This document shows positions 23,047-29,061 of a stretch of 36,138 bases of DNA, one piece after another; positions within the stretch are counted from its first letter, which is position 1; every line of letters starts with the position of its first letter. The notes under the pieces are model-generated. The model did not search any database. It saw only the letters and a program-made list of their open reading frames with translations, and was not told where the DNA came from. Source of the DNA: a virus. Location of the stretch: positions 1-36,138 of the IMG/VR virus record IMGVR_UViG_3300034279_001199. One strand, given 5' to 3'. Made by a program: the position numbers and the translations under genes.

Positions 23047-24506
23047 GCCGTCACCCGCTCGTAAGCCGCGACGAACTGCGCCCGGATGATTCCACGGTTG
23101 TGGTCGCCAGCGTCGCAAATCTTCGCCCAGCCTCCGATCGCCGCAATCGCCGCGGCCCGTCGCGCCTGCTCTGCGGGATCGTGGCTCAACGTCGAACCGC
23201 GGACCCCGAGCGACAGACGCGGGGAGCCGTGCATCGCGCGGATGGTGGTGAGCATATCATCCCACGCGGTCGCGCCGTTTGTGCTCTGGCGGGCTTGTGG
23301 CGCGTTCTGAGGCGCTGGACGACTCTCGGTATGGCCAGCGCCGCCCGAAGCCTCTGAAGGCCGTTTGGCGCCAATCTGTGCAGCGTCCAAGACGGCTTGC
23401 TCGGCCGCCGCATCCAACCGCCGAACGAAGTCAGTCGTCCCGCGGCACAGCGCCGACAGATCGGGCCGCTTGTCGAGGCACCACGGATCGCGCGCAGCCT
23501 GAGCGAAGCGGGCGACGATCCGCGCCTGACCTTCCTTCGCCATCGTCTCGGCGATCAAGCGGCCGTCGCCCTTCGCGGGATCCCAGCGGCGCACCTTGCC
23601 GCTGATCGTGTCGTAGCTCTGGCAAACGGCGCCCCACGCTTCGAGGTCAAGCGGGGCGCCCTGCTTGCCCTTGCCGCGCTTCGGCTTGGAGGCGACCGCC
23701 GCCCCCTGCTCAGGCTTACGAGCCACGAGCTCAGCGCGATCAGGGGACGGCGGCGCGGTCCCGGCGTCCGTAGCCGGTGCAGCGTCCGCCGTCGATGGGA
23801 GGGAGGGGCGCGAGGCCTCGGGTGGGTGGGTCGTTGCCCCGTCGTTGTCGATCGGGTCGGTGTCCGTCGTCGGCTTGCTGCCGGTGAGCAGGCCGTCAAG
23901 GTCTTCGCGAGATGGGATGCGCCTCCGGTCGATCGTGATGGCGTCAGGTGGCATCGGTGGCTCCGGGTGCATGGCGCTCGCGTCGCGCGCTGCATGTGTT
24001 GTTTCTGTGGTTGTGGGTTGTGGGTTGTGGGTTGTGTCACCCACCGTGCCAACCTCTGAAAGCCCATACTCGAATGCCAACTTCTCCAGAGAATCAGGCA
24101 ACACGGTTGGGTGAATGCTGGGCGAGCGTTGGGTTAGCTCTGGGCGAGCGTTGGGCGAGACGGCAGCGGATTGTGCAGGTGCAACCGTTTCCGCTGGGCG
24201 ACCTTTGGGCGACCTTTGGGCGAGCGTTGGGCGAATGGCTGGTTCGTCAGATTCCTTCGTTGGGTCTGACCATTCGTGCCGGGAGGCGAGCAGCCCGCGC
24301 ACGGTTGCCTCCGTCCAGCCCCAGCGAGCAGCCAGCGCCCGGCGGGATGGGAACGCGTGGACGCGACCGCTTGACGCGAGGTCAAGGTGTCGGGCGAGAT
24401 CAAGCGCGGCGGCTTCACGAGGCCACGGCAGCGGGCCTTTCTCGAAGATGCAGATCAACCCGTCGACAGTCCCGATGGGGACCGCCAACCACGGCGCTCG
24501 CTTCAT
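23043..24506 (-). CDS. replication initiator protein (lambda O-like)
   Basis: 487 residues from the ATG at 24506 with GAGG upstream. The N-terminal ~100 residues (MKRAPWLAVPIGTVDGLICI) contain a helix-turn-helix region, HAFPSRRALAARWGWTEATV, like initiators that bind iterons. A long Pro/Thr/Ser-rich low-complexity middle (about 110-300) is followed by a helical C-terminal domain (LDLEAWGAVCQSYDTISGKV...FAQAARDPWCLDKRPDLSAL) that could contact DnaB. The DNA of the linker holds the 11-bp iterons and a G-rich tandem repeat. An initiator gene carrying the origin, followed by dnaB, mirrors the lambda O-P order. Sequence similarity to O was not tested. Confidence 0.65.
   Translation of the reverse strand: MKRAPWLAVPIGTVDGLICIFEKGPLPWPREAAALDLARHLDLASSGRVHAFPSRRALAARWGWTEATVRGLLASRHEWSDPTKESDEPAIRPTLAQRSPKGRPAETVAPAQSAAVSPNARPELTQRSPSIHPTVLPDSLEKLAFEYGLSEVGTVGDTTHNPQPTTTETTHAARDASAMHPEPPMPPDAITIDRRRIPSREDLDGLLTGSKPTTDTDPIDNDGATTHPPEASRPSLPSTADAAPATDAGTAPPSPDRAELVARKPEQGAAVASKPKRGKGKQGAPLDLEAWGAVCQSYDTISGKVRRWDPAKGDGRLIAETMAKEGQARIVARFAQAARDPWCLDKRPDLSALCRGTTDFVRRLDAAAEQAVLDAAQIGAKRPSEASGGAGHTESRPAPQNAPQARQSTNGATAWDDMLTTIRAMHGSPRLSLGVRGSTLSHDPAEQARRAAAIAAIGGWAKICDAGDHNRGIIRAQFVAAYERVTA
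24009..24036 (+). repeat. four tandem 7-bp repeats, possible G-quadruplex
   Basis: GGTTGTG is repeated four times without error at 24009-24036, leaving a GG and three GGG tracts with TTGT between them. This could form a two-tier quadruplex or an easily melted region. It is inside the initiator gene, about 70 bp from the iteron array, and encodes Thr/His/Asn/Pro-type low-complexity residues on the minus strand. Confidence 0.7.
24108..24238. repeat. 11-bp iteron array, putative replication origin
   Basis: Nine 11-bp units starting TGGG stand head to tail: five at 24108-24162 and four at 24195-24238, separated by 32 bp. The commonest form TGGGCGAGCGT occurs three times exactly (24119, 24141, 24217), TGGGCGACCTT twice (24195, 24206); the others vary in the last bases. 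Eleven bp is one helical turn, so all units face the same side. The array is not a multiple of three, so the coding frame does not explain it. An array of this kind in an initiator gene is the lambda-type ori arrangement. Confidence 0.7.
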
Positions 24507-24551
24507 GTTGGCCTCGTCAATCGCTGGTCTGCCGCTCCGTCTCAGGATGAG

Positions 24552-24610
24552 ACCGGGCTGAGCATCGCTTCGCAGGGGCTGGCCGGCCCGGTTCTGCTCT
24601 GCGATGCTCA
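24552..24610 (-). promoter_or_regulatory. interlocked inverted repeats before the initiator gene
   Basis: In the 130-bp gap 24507-24636 two stems interleave. ACCGGGC (24552-24558) pairs with GCCCGGT (24586-24592), and TGAGCATCGC (24559-24568) pairs with GCGATGCTCA (24601-24610), both perfectly. The order A-B-A'-B' allows only one stem at a time or a pseudoknot, as in attenuators or protein-binding leaders. It stands 46-104 bp upstream of the initiator start and could control its dose. Confidence 0.5.
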
Positions 24611-24636
24611 ACCGCGAGAGAGGCACAATCAGGGTA

Positions 24637-24894
24637 TCAAGGCCGCAGCACCGCCGCAATCAGGACGATGACGAGCAGCCCGCACAGCCAACCGCCGCCA
24701 GCGCAGCCGGTGACGATGATCAGCGCGCCACCCATCGCGGCGTGGTGCTGGTCGAGCGTCTGGCCAGCTTGCGGGCCTTGGGCGGCGAGAGCGAAGTACA
24801 TGGCGAGAGTGAATGCGGTGACGATGGCGCTCCATCCGAGGAGGGCGAGGGCTTTGATCTTGCTGGAGGTCGTGGGGAGGATCTGGTCGGACAT
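24637..24894 (-). CDS. small membrane protein with two transmembrane segments
   Basis: 85 residues behind GGAGCCACCC. Two hydrophobic helices: ALALLGWSAIVTAFTLAMYF (residues ~14-36) and GALIIVTGCAGGGWLCGLLV (~56-82), with a short polar loop between them. The size would suit a holin, but it lies among replication genes rather than lysis genes, so an early inner-membrane protein, for example in exclusion or membrane anchoring, is equally likely. Confidence 0.65.
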   Translation of the reverse strand: MSDQILPTTSSKIKALALLGWSAIVTAFTLAMYFALAAQGPQAGQTLDQHHAAMGGALIIVTGCAGGGWLCGLLVIVLIAAVLRP

Positions 24895-24973
24895 GGGTGG
24901 CTCCTTGTTGGGTCTTGGGTTGGGTTGAAGCGGCGGAACGTCTCCCGCCGGTTTGCACGCTCAGGGGTAAGCG

Positions 24974-25531
24974 TCAGTCTGCACGGTGAATCCACCCGCG
25001 TCGGTTGCGGCGAGCCGGCGGCCCGTAGCGGTCAAAGCGGTAGTCATCCACGGCGGCATACACGCAGCGATGCCAGTCGAGCCACAGCCACAACGCCTTG
25101 GTGCATTTGTGCCACTCCGACGGCGACGGCTTGACGGGAACCCCCACCGCGCGGTCGCCGTCTCGCCGCGGGATAGCCGCGATCCGGTCGACCATCGCGA
25201 CGGCGACACCTTTCCTCACCTGCCTGACCCGCTCCACCGAAAGTCCGAACGCCGCGCCGGCATCGGCCAGCGCATCGCTGGTCCATGCTGCGACGACGAG
25301 GCCGTCGTGAGGTGTCCGCTGGCTTGCGATCGCGCCGGCCTCTGCCTTGCCCACAAGGTCGATCTGCCACGGCTCATAGGGTGGCTCCCATGGGTCGACG
25401 AGATCGGGCATCTCGCCGCGTTCGCAGTCGAGCGCGTCTACTTTCAGATCGGACCGACGCGTGCCGGTGACGGTCTTGTAGATCGCGCCGTACTCCGCGT
25501 TGGTTGCGGTGCCCGTGATCCCGCGCTTCAT
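24974..25531 (-). CDS. hypothetical protein with helix-turn-helix
   Basis: 185 residues from the ATG at 25531, behind GGAGCCACCC. The middle reads SDALADAGAAFGLSVERVRQVRKGVA, which looks like a helix-turn-helix of the kind in sigma-like or replication regulators. The N-terminal ~75 residues are acidic and Trp/Pro-rich (LVDPWEPPYEPWQIDLVG), and the C-terminus is Trp- and Arg-rich (WHKCTKALWLWLDWHRCVYA). No sure family. Upstream of it stands a 22-bp sequence shared exactly with the gene upstream. Confidence 0.6.
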   Translation of the reverse strand: MKRGITGTATNAEYGAIYKTVTGTRRSDLKVDALDCERGEMPDLVDPWEPPYEPWQIDLVGKAEAGAIASQRTPHDGLVVAAWTSDALADAGAAFGLSVERVRQVRKGVAVAMVDRIAAIPRRDGDRAVGVPVKPSPSEWHKCTKALWLWLDWHRCVYAAVDDYRFDRYGPPARRNRRGWIHRAD

Positions 25532-25534
25532 GGG

Positions 25535-25556
25535 TGGCTCCGTTGGTTGTGGGTCA
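25535..25556 (-). repeat. 22-bp intergenic direct repeat, copy A
   Basis: Exact 22-bp repeat of 25967-25988. On the minus strand it starts with the TGA stop of the 25554-25964 gene, runs through CCCACAACCAAC and ends in the GGAGCCA ribosome site of the next gene. A third, looser version precedes the 24894 start. Such shared gene-border sequences can be recombination points between small early genes. Confidence 0.75.
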
Positions 25557-25964
25557 GATGGTGGGTGGTGGTGCGTCGGAGCGCGGGACGCAGACGAACG
25601 GCGAGCCGGTGCCGCCGTCCATCGGGTCCGCCCAGACCCGGAAGGCCATCCGATCGTCCCCCTCTTCGACCTCGCCGTCAGGGTGGGTCGTTCGGTAGTG
25701 GACCGCGACGATCGCGTGCTCCACCTTTTCGACGGTCCAGACCTCGCCGTCCCTCCATTCGACGCGGTCGCCGGGCTCGGGGTTGTTGAGCACGTCTTCG
25801 GCGGCGCGGGGCGCAAGCGTGACCGGCCGCTCCAAGGTCCACGTCAGCGACTCATTCCAGCACCACAGCACGCGAGCGCCGAGGCTGGAACCGGTGCCGA
25901 CGACAATCCCGACGCGGTCGGGGTCTGCGGCGTCTCTGACTTCTTGGCCTTGTTTCAGGCTCAT
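25554..25964 (-). CDS. hypothetical protein with beta-barrel-like sequence
   Basis: 136 residues behind GGAGCCATC. It alternates beta stretches and turns: DRVGIVVGTGSSLGARVLWC, then PGDRVEWRDGEVWTVEKVEH and FRVWADPMDGGTGSPFVCV, the look of an SH3 or KOW-type small barrel, often seen in phage proteins that contact nucleic acid or RNA polymerase. No identification beyond that. Cysteine near each end. Confidence 0.65.
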   Translation of the reverse strand: MSLKQGQEVRDAADPDRVGIVVGTGSSLGARVLWCWNESLTWTLERPVTLAPRAAEDVLNNPEPGDRVEWRDGEVWTVEKVEHAIVAVHYRTTHPDGEVEEGDDRMAFRVWADPMDGGTGSPFVCVPRSDAPPPTI

Positions 25965-26172
25965 GATGGCTCCGTTGGTTGTGGGTCAGGTTGTGGGAGA
26001 GGTCTTGCGCGGACGACTTGCCGTCGCGGCTCGACACCGTGGCCTCGTACTCGCCGGGCAGCATTTGGTTGGTTCTGACGCAGCGGCGGATCGCGTCGAT
26101 CGCGCCGATCGCGGCGCCTTCGTGGAAATCCCAGACGCCACCCTTGAACATGTTGACGGTGTAGCGGGTCAT
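25852..26172 (-). CDS. small hypothetical protein, probably frameshifted near its end
   Basis: 106 residues as the frame stands (MTRYTVNMFKGGVWDFHEGA...). The first ~60 residues look natural, but the rest is Arg/Pro/His-rich and overlaps the next gene by 113 bp. The 22-bp border repeat at 25967-25988 contains a TGA that ends the equivalent gene downstream, but here it is out of frame by one base. A single-base indel near 26000 would restore a protein of about 61 residues. Either a real mutation or an assembly error. The start is coupled to the upstream stop (ATGA). Confidence 0.5.
   Translation of the reverse strand: MTRYTVNMFKGGVWDFHEGAAIGAIDAIRRCVRTNQMLPGEYEATVSSRDGKSSAQDLSHNLTHNQRSHHEPETRPRSQRRRRPRPRRDCRRHRFQPRRSRAVVLE
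25967..25988 (-). repeat. 22-bp intergenic direct repeat, copy B
   Basis: Identical to 25535-25556 over all 22 bases. It is placed immediately before the start of the 25554-25964 gene and provides its ribosome site. Here the internal TGA is out of frame with the upstream gene, the main sign that the upstream gene has shifted frame. Confidence 0.75.
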
Positions 26173-26549
26173 GGCGACACCTCGGCCACCAGCAGCACGT
26201 AAGGCGCCGCCAATCGAGCATCGCCTCCACGCTCGCGCATCTCCGCACACAGGCGGATCGCGTCGTCAAGCGTCGAAGGGCGAGCGGTGTACCTACCGCC
26301 GACCCACGTCCAGCCGTGCGGCTTCGCGGGCGCGGAATCGGGCCGCTTGTCGCTCGGGTCGGTCGCGTCGGGGTCGGAGCGGACGGCCGCGATCGTCTCT
26401 ACGGACTGGATCGGCAGCGGCTCGGGGAGCCGGCCCATCTCGGCGTCGATCAGGCGTTGCACGGCTTTGCTCAGCGGAAAGCCGTTGGCGCGCACCCAAG
26501 CTACGCGGTCGGCTCCTACGCTGGCGGTGATCAGGTCTGGTCTGGTCAT
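26169..26549 (-). CDS. hypothetical protein
   Basis: 126 residues from the ATG at 26549, chosen because it overlaps the methyltransferase stop (ATGA). N-terminal MTRPDLITASVGADRVAWVRANGFPLSKAVQRL could be a ribbon-helix-helix-like DNA-binding start; a Pro/Asp-rich linker follows, then a helical end with RLCAEMRERGGDARLAAPYV. It is coupled on both sides. Function unknown. Confidence 0.6.
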   Translation of the reverse strand: MTRPDLITASVGADRVAWVRANGFPLSKAVQRLIDAEMGRLPEPLPIQSVETIAAVRSDPDATDPSDKRPDSAPAKPHGWTWVGGRYTARPSTLDDAIRLCAEMRERGGDARLAAPYVLLVAEVSP

Positions 26550-27739
26550 GGGGATCCCCATCGGTGGTCTGATATTTCGGGCATGGTGGCTCCTATGAAG
26601 ATCGCCGCGACTTGCGGGACGATCGCGTTTCCGTAGCCGCGAAGGCTTCCTTTGCGGCTTCCTGCCATTCCTCGGGGTAGCCTTGCAGCCAGCGGGGCAG
26701 CTCCACGTTGAGTTGGCCGCAGGTTTCCATCTGAGCAGGCGATCCAGTCGCAGTCGCTCCAAAAGCCTGGCGCGGGACAGTGTCCATTCTCGGGCGGCCG
26801 TCCTGTCTCGTCATCGACGTTGACAGATCCCCCGTGTCCTTCCAGTCGCGCGTTGCCGGCGTTGCCCAGCCGCTCGCCAGCCGCGCTTGGCCTGGCAGTT
26901 TCAAGAACACCGGCCGCGACCCGTCCGGCTTCACCGGCCCGTAGCAGTGGGTCGATCCCGTCGCGTCGTTCACGATCGGGGTTGACCAGCCCACCAGCGC
27001 CGCAACCGCTCCGAGATCCGGCCCATGCCTGCGCATCGCCTCGCGAATCGCGCCCTCCTCTGATCTGACGCCCTTCTCTGCCAGGCTGGCGGTCGGTGTC
27101 GGCCACCCACAGAGCGCCGGAACCGCCTGCCCCGGCGTCATCCCGAAGCCGTTGTTCCCGTTCTTCTGCTGGAGCTCTGCACGCCGCTCCAGCACCCGCC
27201 CCACATCCCGCGCCTCGAACGCGCTCGCGTCCGGCGTCGGCCAGCCCGACCCAGAACAGCCGTTGTCGGATGTGCGGCGCCCCGACGCCCGCAGCGCACA
27301 GATCGGCGGCCCCGACGGCATAGCCCACGTCTTCCAGGTCAAGGCGTACAGAGGCGAGCCAAGACCGGCCAGCCGCTGACGCAACCTGCTCTCCAAAGAC
27401 CGCTGGAGGTCGGCGCTCGCGGATGAGCTCAGCGAAGACGGGCCAGAGGTGGCGCTCGTCTGCGGTGCCGAGCCCTTTTCCAGCCGCGCTAAACGGCTGG
27501 CAGGGGCAGCTACCGGTCCAGACGGGGCAATCGTCAGGCCATCCGGCGAGGCGCAACGCAACGCTCCACCCGCCGATGCCTGCGAAGAAGTGGCATTGGT
27601 CGTAGGAAACAAGGTCATCTGGACGAACATCGGCGATGCTCCGCTGGTCAACGTCGCCCGGCGCGATGAGCCCGCGAGCGATCAGGCGACGAAGCCAGGC
27701 CGCCGCAAACGGGTCGATCTCGTTGTAGTAGGCGGCCAC
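26546..27739 (-). CDS. DNA cytosine-5 methyltransferase
   Basis: About 397 residues from the GTG at 27739 (VAAYYNEIDPFAAAWLRRLI, the typical family start); an earlier GTG at 27751 is possible. Motif I FFAGIGG (residues ~51-57), catalytic motif IV SCPCQPFSAAGKG with Cys near 80, motif VI as GEQVASA, motif VIII HIRQRLFWVG, and the terminal motif X RGYGNAIVPQVAA. The middle target-recognition part is Gly/Arg/Asp-rich and repetitive. All catalytic motifs are in one frame, so the enzyme should be active and would protect phage DNA from host restriction. It is upstream-coupled to the 26169 gene. Confidence 0.9.
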   Translation of the reverse strand: MAAYYNEIDPFAAAWLRRLIARGLIAPGDVDQRSIADVRPDDLVSYDQCHFFAGIGGWSVALRLAGWPDDCPVWTGSCPCQPFSAAGKGLGTADERHLWPVFAELIRERRPPAVFGEQVASAAGRSWLASVRLDLEDVGYAVGAADLCAAGVGAPHIRQRLFWVGLADAGRERVRGAGCGAGAGAACRAPAEEREQRLRDDAGAGGSGALWVADTDRQPGREGRQIRGGRDSRGDAQAWAGSRSGCGAGGLVNPDRERRDGIDPLLRAGEAGRVAAGVLETARPSAAGERLGNAGNARLEGHGGSVNVDDETGRPPENGHCPAPGFWSDCDWIACSDGNLRPTQRGAAPLAARLPRGMAGSRKGSLRGYGNAIVPQVAAIFIGATMPEISDHRWGSP

Positions 27740-27760
27740 GCTGCACCCCACGCAGGTCTA

Positions 27761-27791
27761 GTAACTACCCAAGCGCACGCTGTGTAGCTAC
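27761..27791. promoter_or_regulatory. pair of GTAnnTAC sites upstream of the cytosine methyltransferase
   Basis: GTAACTAC (27761-27768) and the perfect palindrome GTAGCTAC (27784-27791) lie 23 bp apart centre to centre, about two helical turns, in the gap 27740-27795. The spacing and symmetry suit a dimer-binding operator for the methyltransferase gene. No promoter boxes are clear. Confidence 0.35.
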
Positions 27792-27795
27792 CTGC

Positions 27796-27921
27796 CTACG
27801 ATTCCTGAATAAAAACCGCGCACCGCACGCAAACCGACCGCCAGACCGGCGCTTTCGGTGTGCCAACGTTGATGCGGAGCAAGAGCGCGCCGCAGAGACA
27901 GCGGGCCGGGACGTAGCTCAC
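27796..27921 (-). CDS. tiny protein with paired cysteine knuckles
   Basis: 41 residues from a GTG that overlaps the previous stop (GTGA), starting VSYVPARCLCGALLLRINVG. It carries CLC near the front and CVRC near the end (WRSVCVRCAVFIQES), spaced like a zinc ribbon. It is too short for automatic ORF lists, but the coupling, the ordered cysteines and the lack of overlap support it. Function unknown. Confidence 0.5.
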   Translation of the reverse strand: MSYVPARCLCGALLLRINVGTPKAPVWRSVCVRCAVFIQES

Positions 27922-28046
27922 CGCGTCAGCAGGAGGAGCGCCACGATCGACCACGCGATCACGGCGTCCTGGCACGACTCGGGGACGCGGAGGAGGAGGA
28001 AGTGCGCGAAGAACGCAGTGCAGGCGAGCCAGAGGGCGGCGATCAT
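27918..28046 (-). CDS. small membrane protein
   Basis: 42 residues, MIAALWLACTAFFAHFLLLR then SCQDAVIAWSIVALLLLTR: two short hydrophobic segments with a polar turn. The ATG overlaps the upstream stop (ATGA) and its own stop overlaps the next GTG, so it is coupled on both sides. It is probably an inner-membrane peptide of the early phase; role unknown. Confidence 0.55.
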   Translation of the reverse strand: MIAALWLACTAFFAHFLLLRVPESCQDAVIAWSIVALLLLTR

Positions 28047-28351
28047 CGCTCCACCTCCAGCGCCTTGATCTGCCCAGCCACGATCGCCGACGACTCCGCC
28101 CGCTGCACCACCGCCTGCACCGCCAACACAAGTCCGGGGAGATCGGCGAAGGGGTCGACGTGGGCTGGAGTGCCGATGGCGGTGGCGATCTGGCGGAGGG
28201 TGTCCACCATCGCGGCGCGCGCGGGACGCTCCGACAGCACGCCGAACGGGTTCTCGCGGCAGCGGCGGCACACGCCGTCATCGTCGAGGCGCGCGCGGGG
28301 GCCTTCGGTTTCGCAGGCGCGGCACGGCACATCATCTTGCGGGTCGGTCAA
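28043..28351 (-). CDS. small zinc-finger protein
   Basis: About 102 residues starting at a TTG (28351) that overlaps the HTH-gene stop (TTGA), with GGGGGTG upstream. Four cysteines in the first 35 residues, CRAC and CRRC (VPCRACETEGPRAR, DGVCRRCRENP), form a likely zinc ribbon. The rest is helical (DTLRQIATAIGTPAHVDPFA). It follows the regulator gene and so may be part of early control. The start is inferred; no ATG lies near. Confidence 0.55.
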   Translation of the reverse strand: MTDPQDDVPCRACETEGPRARLDDDGVCRRCRENPFGVLSERPARAAMVDTLRQIATAIGTPAHVDPFADLPGLVLAVQAVVQRAESSAIVAGQIKALEVER

Positions 28352-28608
28352 GACGCACCCCCGACCGGCCAAACGCCCGTCAACAGGTAGACCACCTCGG
28401 CACGCTCGCCGGGGTTGATCGCGCCGCGATCGCAGAGATCCAAGACCCGATGCGACGGACCACGACCGACACCAGCGCGCCGCAAAAGCTCGACAGAGCA
28501 ACCCATCTTGTCAGCCAACGCGGGCACCGACTGCACCCCTTCGCGCCGCTGCGCTCGCTCCAGGTACGGCTTGACCAGATCGGCCAAGCGACGTTCAACG
28601 TTCAACAT
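28348..28608 (-). CDS. HTH regulator, probable repressor of the early divergent region
   Basis: 86 residues from the ATG at 28608, behind AGGAGGTTCC. Residues 20-50 form a helix-turn-helix of the Cro/CI kind: GVQSVPALADKMGCSVELLRRAGVG. The end is hydrophobic (AEVVYLLTGVWPVGG). It opens the minus-strand operon and faces the recombination operon across a 201-bp gap with an inverted repeat at its own promoter. So it may control both sides and its own expression. No integrase is seen, so lysogeny cannot be claimed. Confidence 0.7.
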   Translation of the reverse strand: MLNVERRLADLVKPYLERAQRREGVQSVPALADKMGCSVELLRRAGVGRGPSHRVLDLCDRGAINPGERAEVVYLLTGVWPVGGAS

Positions 28609-28642
28609 GGAACCTCCTGACGCCAGCCTATTAGGACGTCGG

Positions 28643-28677
28643 CAGAACGTCTAGCAAACGTTCCGCGCTTTGTTCTG
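28643..28677. promoter_or_regulatory. operator candidate in the divergent promoter region
   Basis: Nested inverted repeats. GAACGT (28645-28650) and ACGTTC (28658-28663) pair around CTAGCAA, and CAGAAC (28643-28648) mirrors GTTCTG (28672-28677). On the minus strand the central TTGCTA could be the -35 of the HTH gene, with TAATAG 18 bases on as -10, so binding here would block it. A hairpin with stem TGCCCC/GGGGCA (28780-28797) precedes the rightward gene. Confidence 0.5.
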
Positions 28678-28809
28678 GTGACACGCGCTAGCCTAGTCTT
28701 CGCGTCGTTTTCGCGTTGTCGTGTCGTGTTTGATTTTCGTTCCGTTGCCGTTCGCGGTTGGTCGTGTGAAGTGTCGGTGTGCCCCGATGGTGGGGCAAGG
28801 AGGCCACAC

Positions 28810-29061
28810 ATGATGACCATGACCCCCGCGAAGCAGCCCGACGCAAACCGCAAAGTCGGAGACGTGTCCTACTACGGGTCCACCTTGCACACGGGCGCGC
28901 CGTTCGCGACGCTGTCGATCACCAGCTACCACCCCACCGTCACCTACGTGTCCACGCACATCAGCCGCAACGATGCCGACTGGGGCGCGCTGTCGGATGA
29001 TGAGTTTGTGACGGAGGCCCTTCGGGTTCTGGCGGACGCTGCGGCTTCGGTGCTCGGATGA
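28810..29061 (+). CDS. small early hypothetical protein
   Basis: 83 residues from the ATG at 28810, behind AAGGAGGCCACAC. Central beta stretches (DVSYYGSTLHTGAPFATLSI, VTYVSTHISRND) then a C-terminal helix. It is the first gene of the recombination operon; many phages put a small accessory protein there. ATGA links it to the nuclease gene. The 5' leader carries a 6-bp hairpin just before the ribosome site. Not recognised. Confidence 0.6.
   Translation: MMTMTPAKQPDANRKVGDVSYYGSTLHTGAPFATLSITSYHPTVTYVSTHISRNDADWGALSDDEFVTEALRVLADAAASVLG

Noticed and set aside
24108-24238. CRISPR-like array
   Set aside because: Units are 11 bp and nearly contiguous, without unique spacers. They fit iterons instead.
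24931-24950. Hairpin CGGCGG/CCGCCG as a terminator in the gap before the small membrane gene
   Set aside because: No T run follows in either direction. It may be chance in GC-rich sequence.
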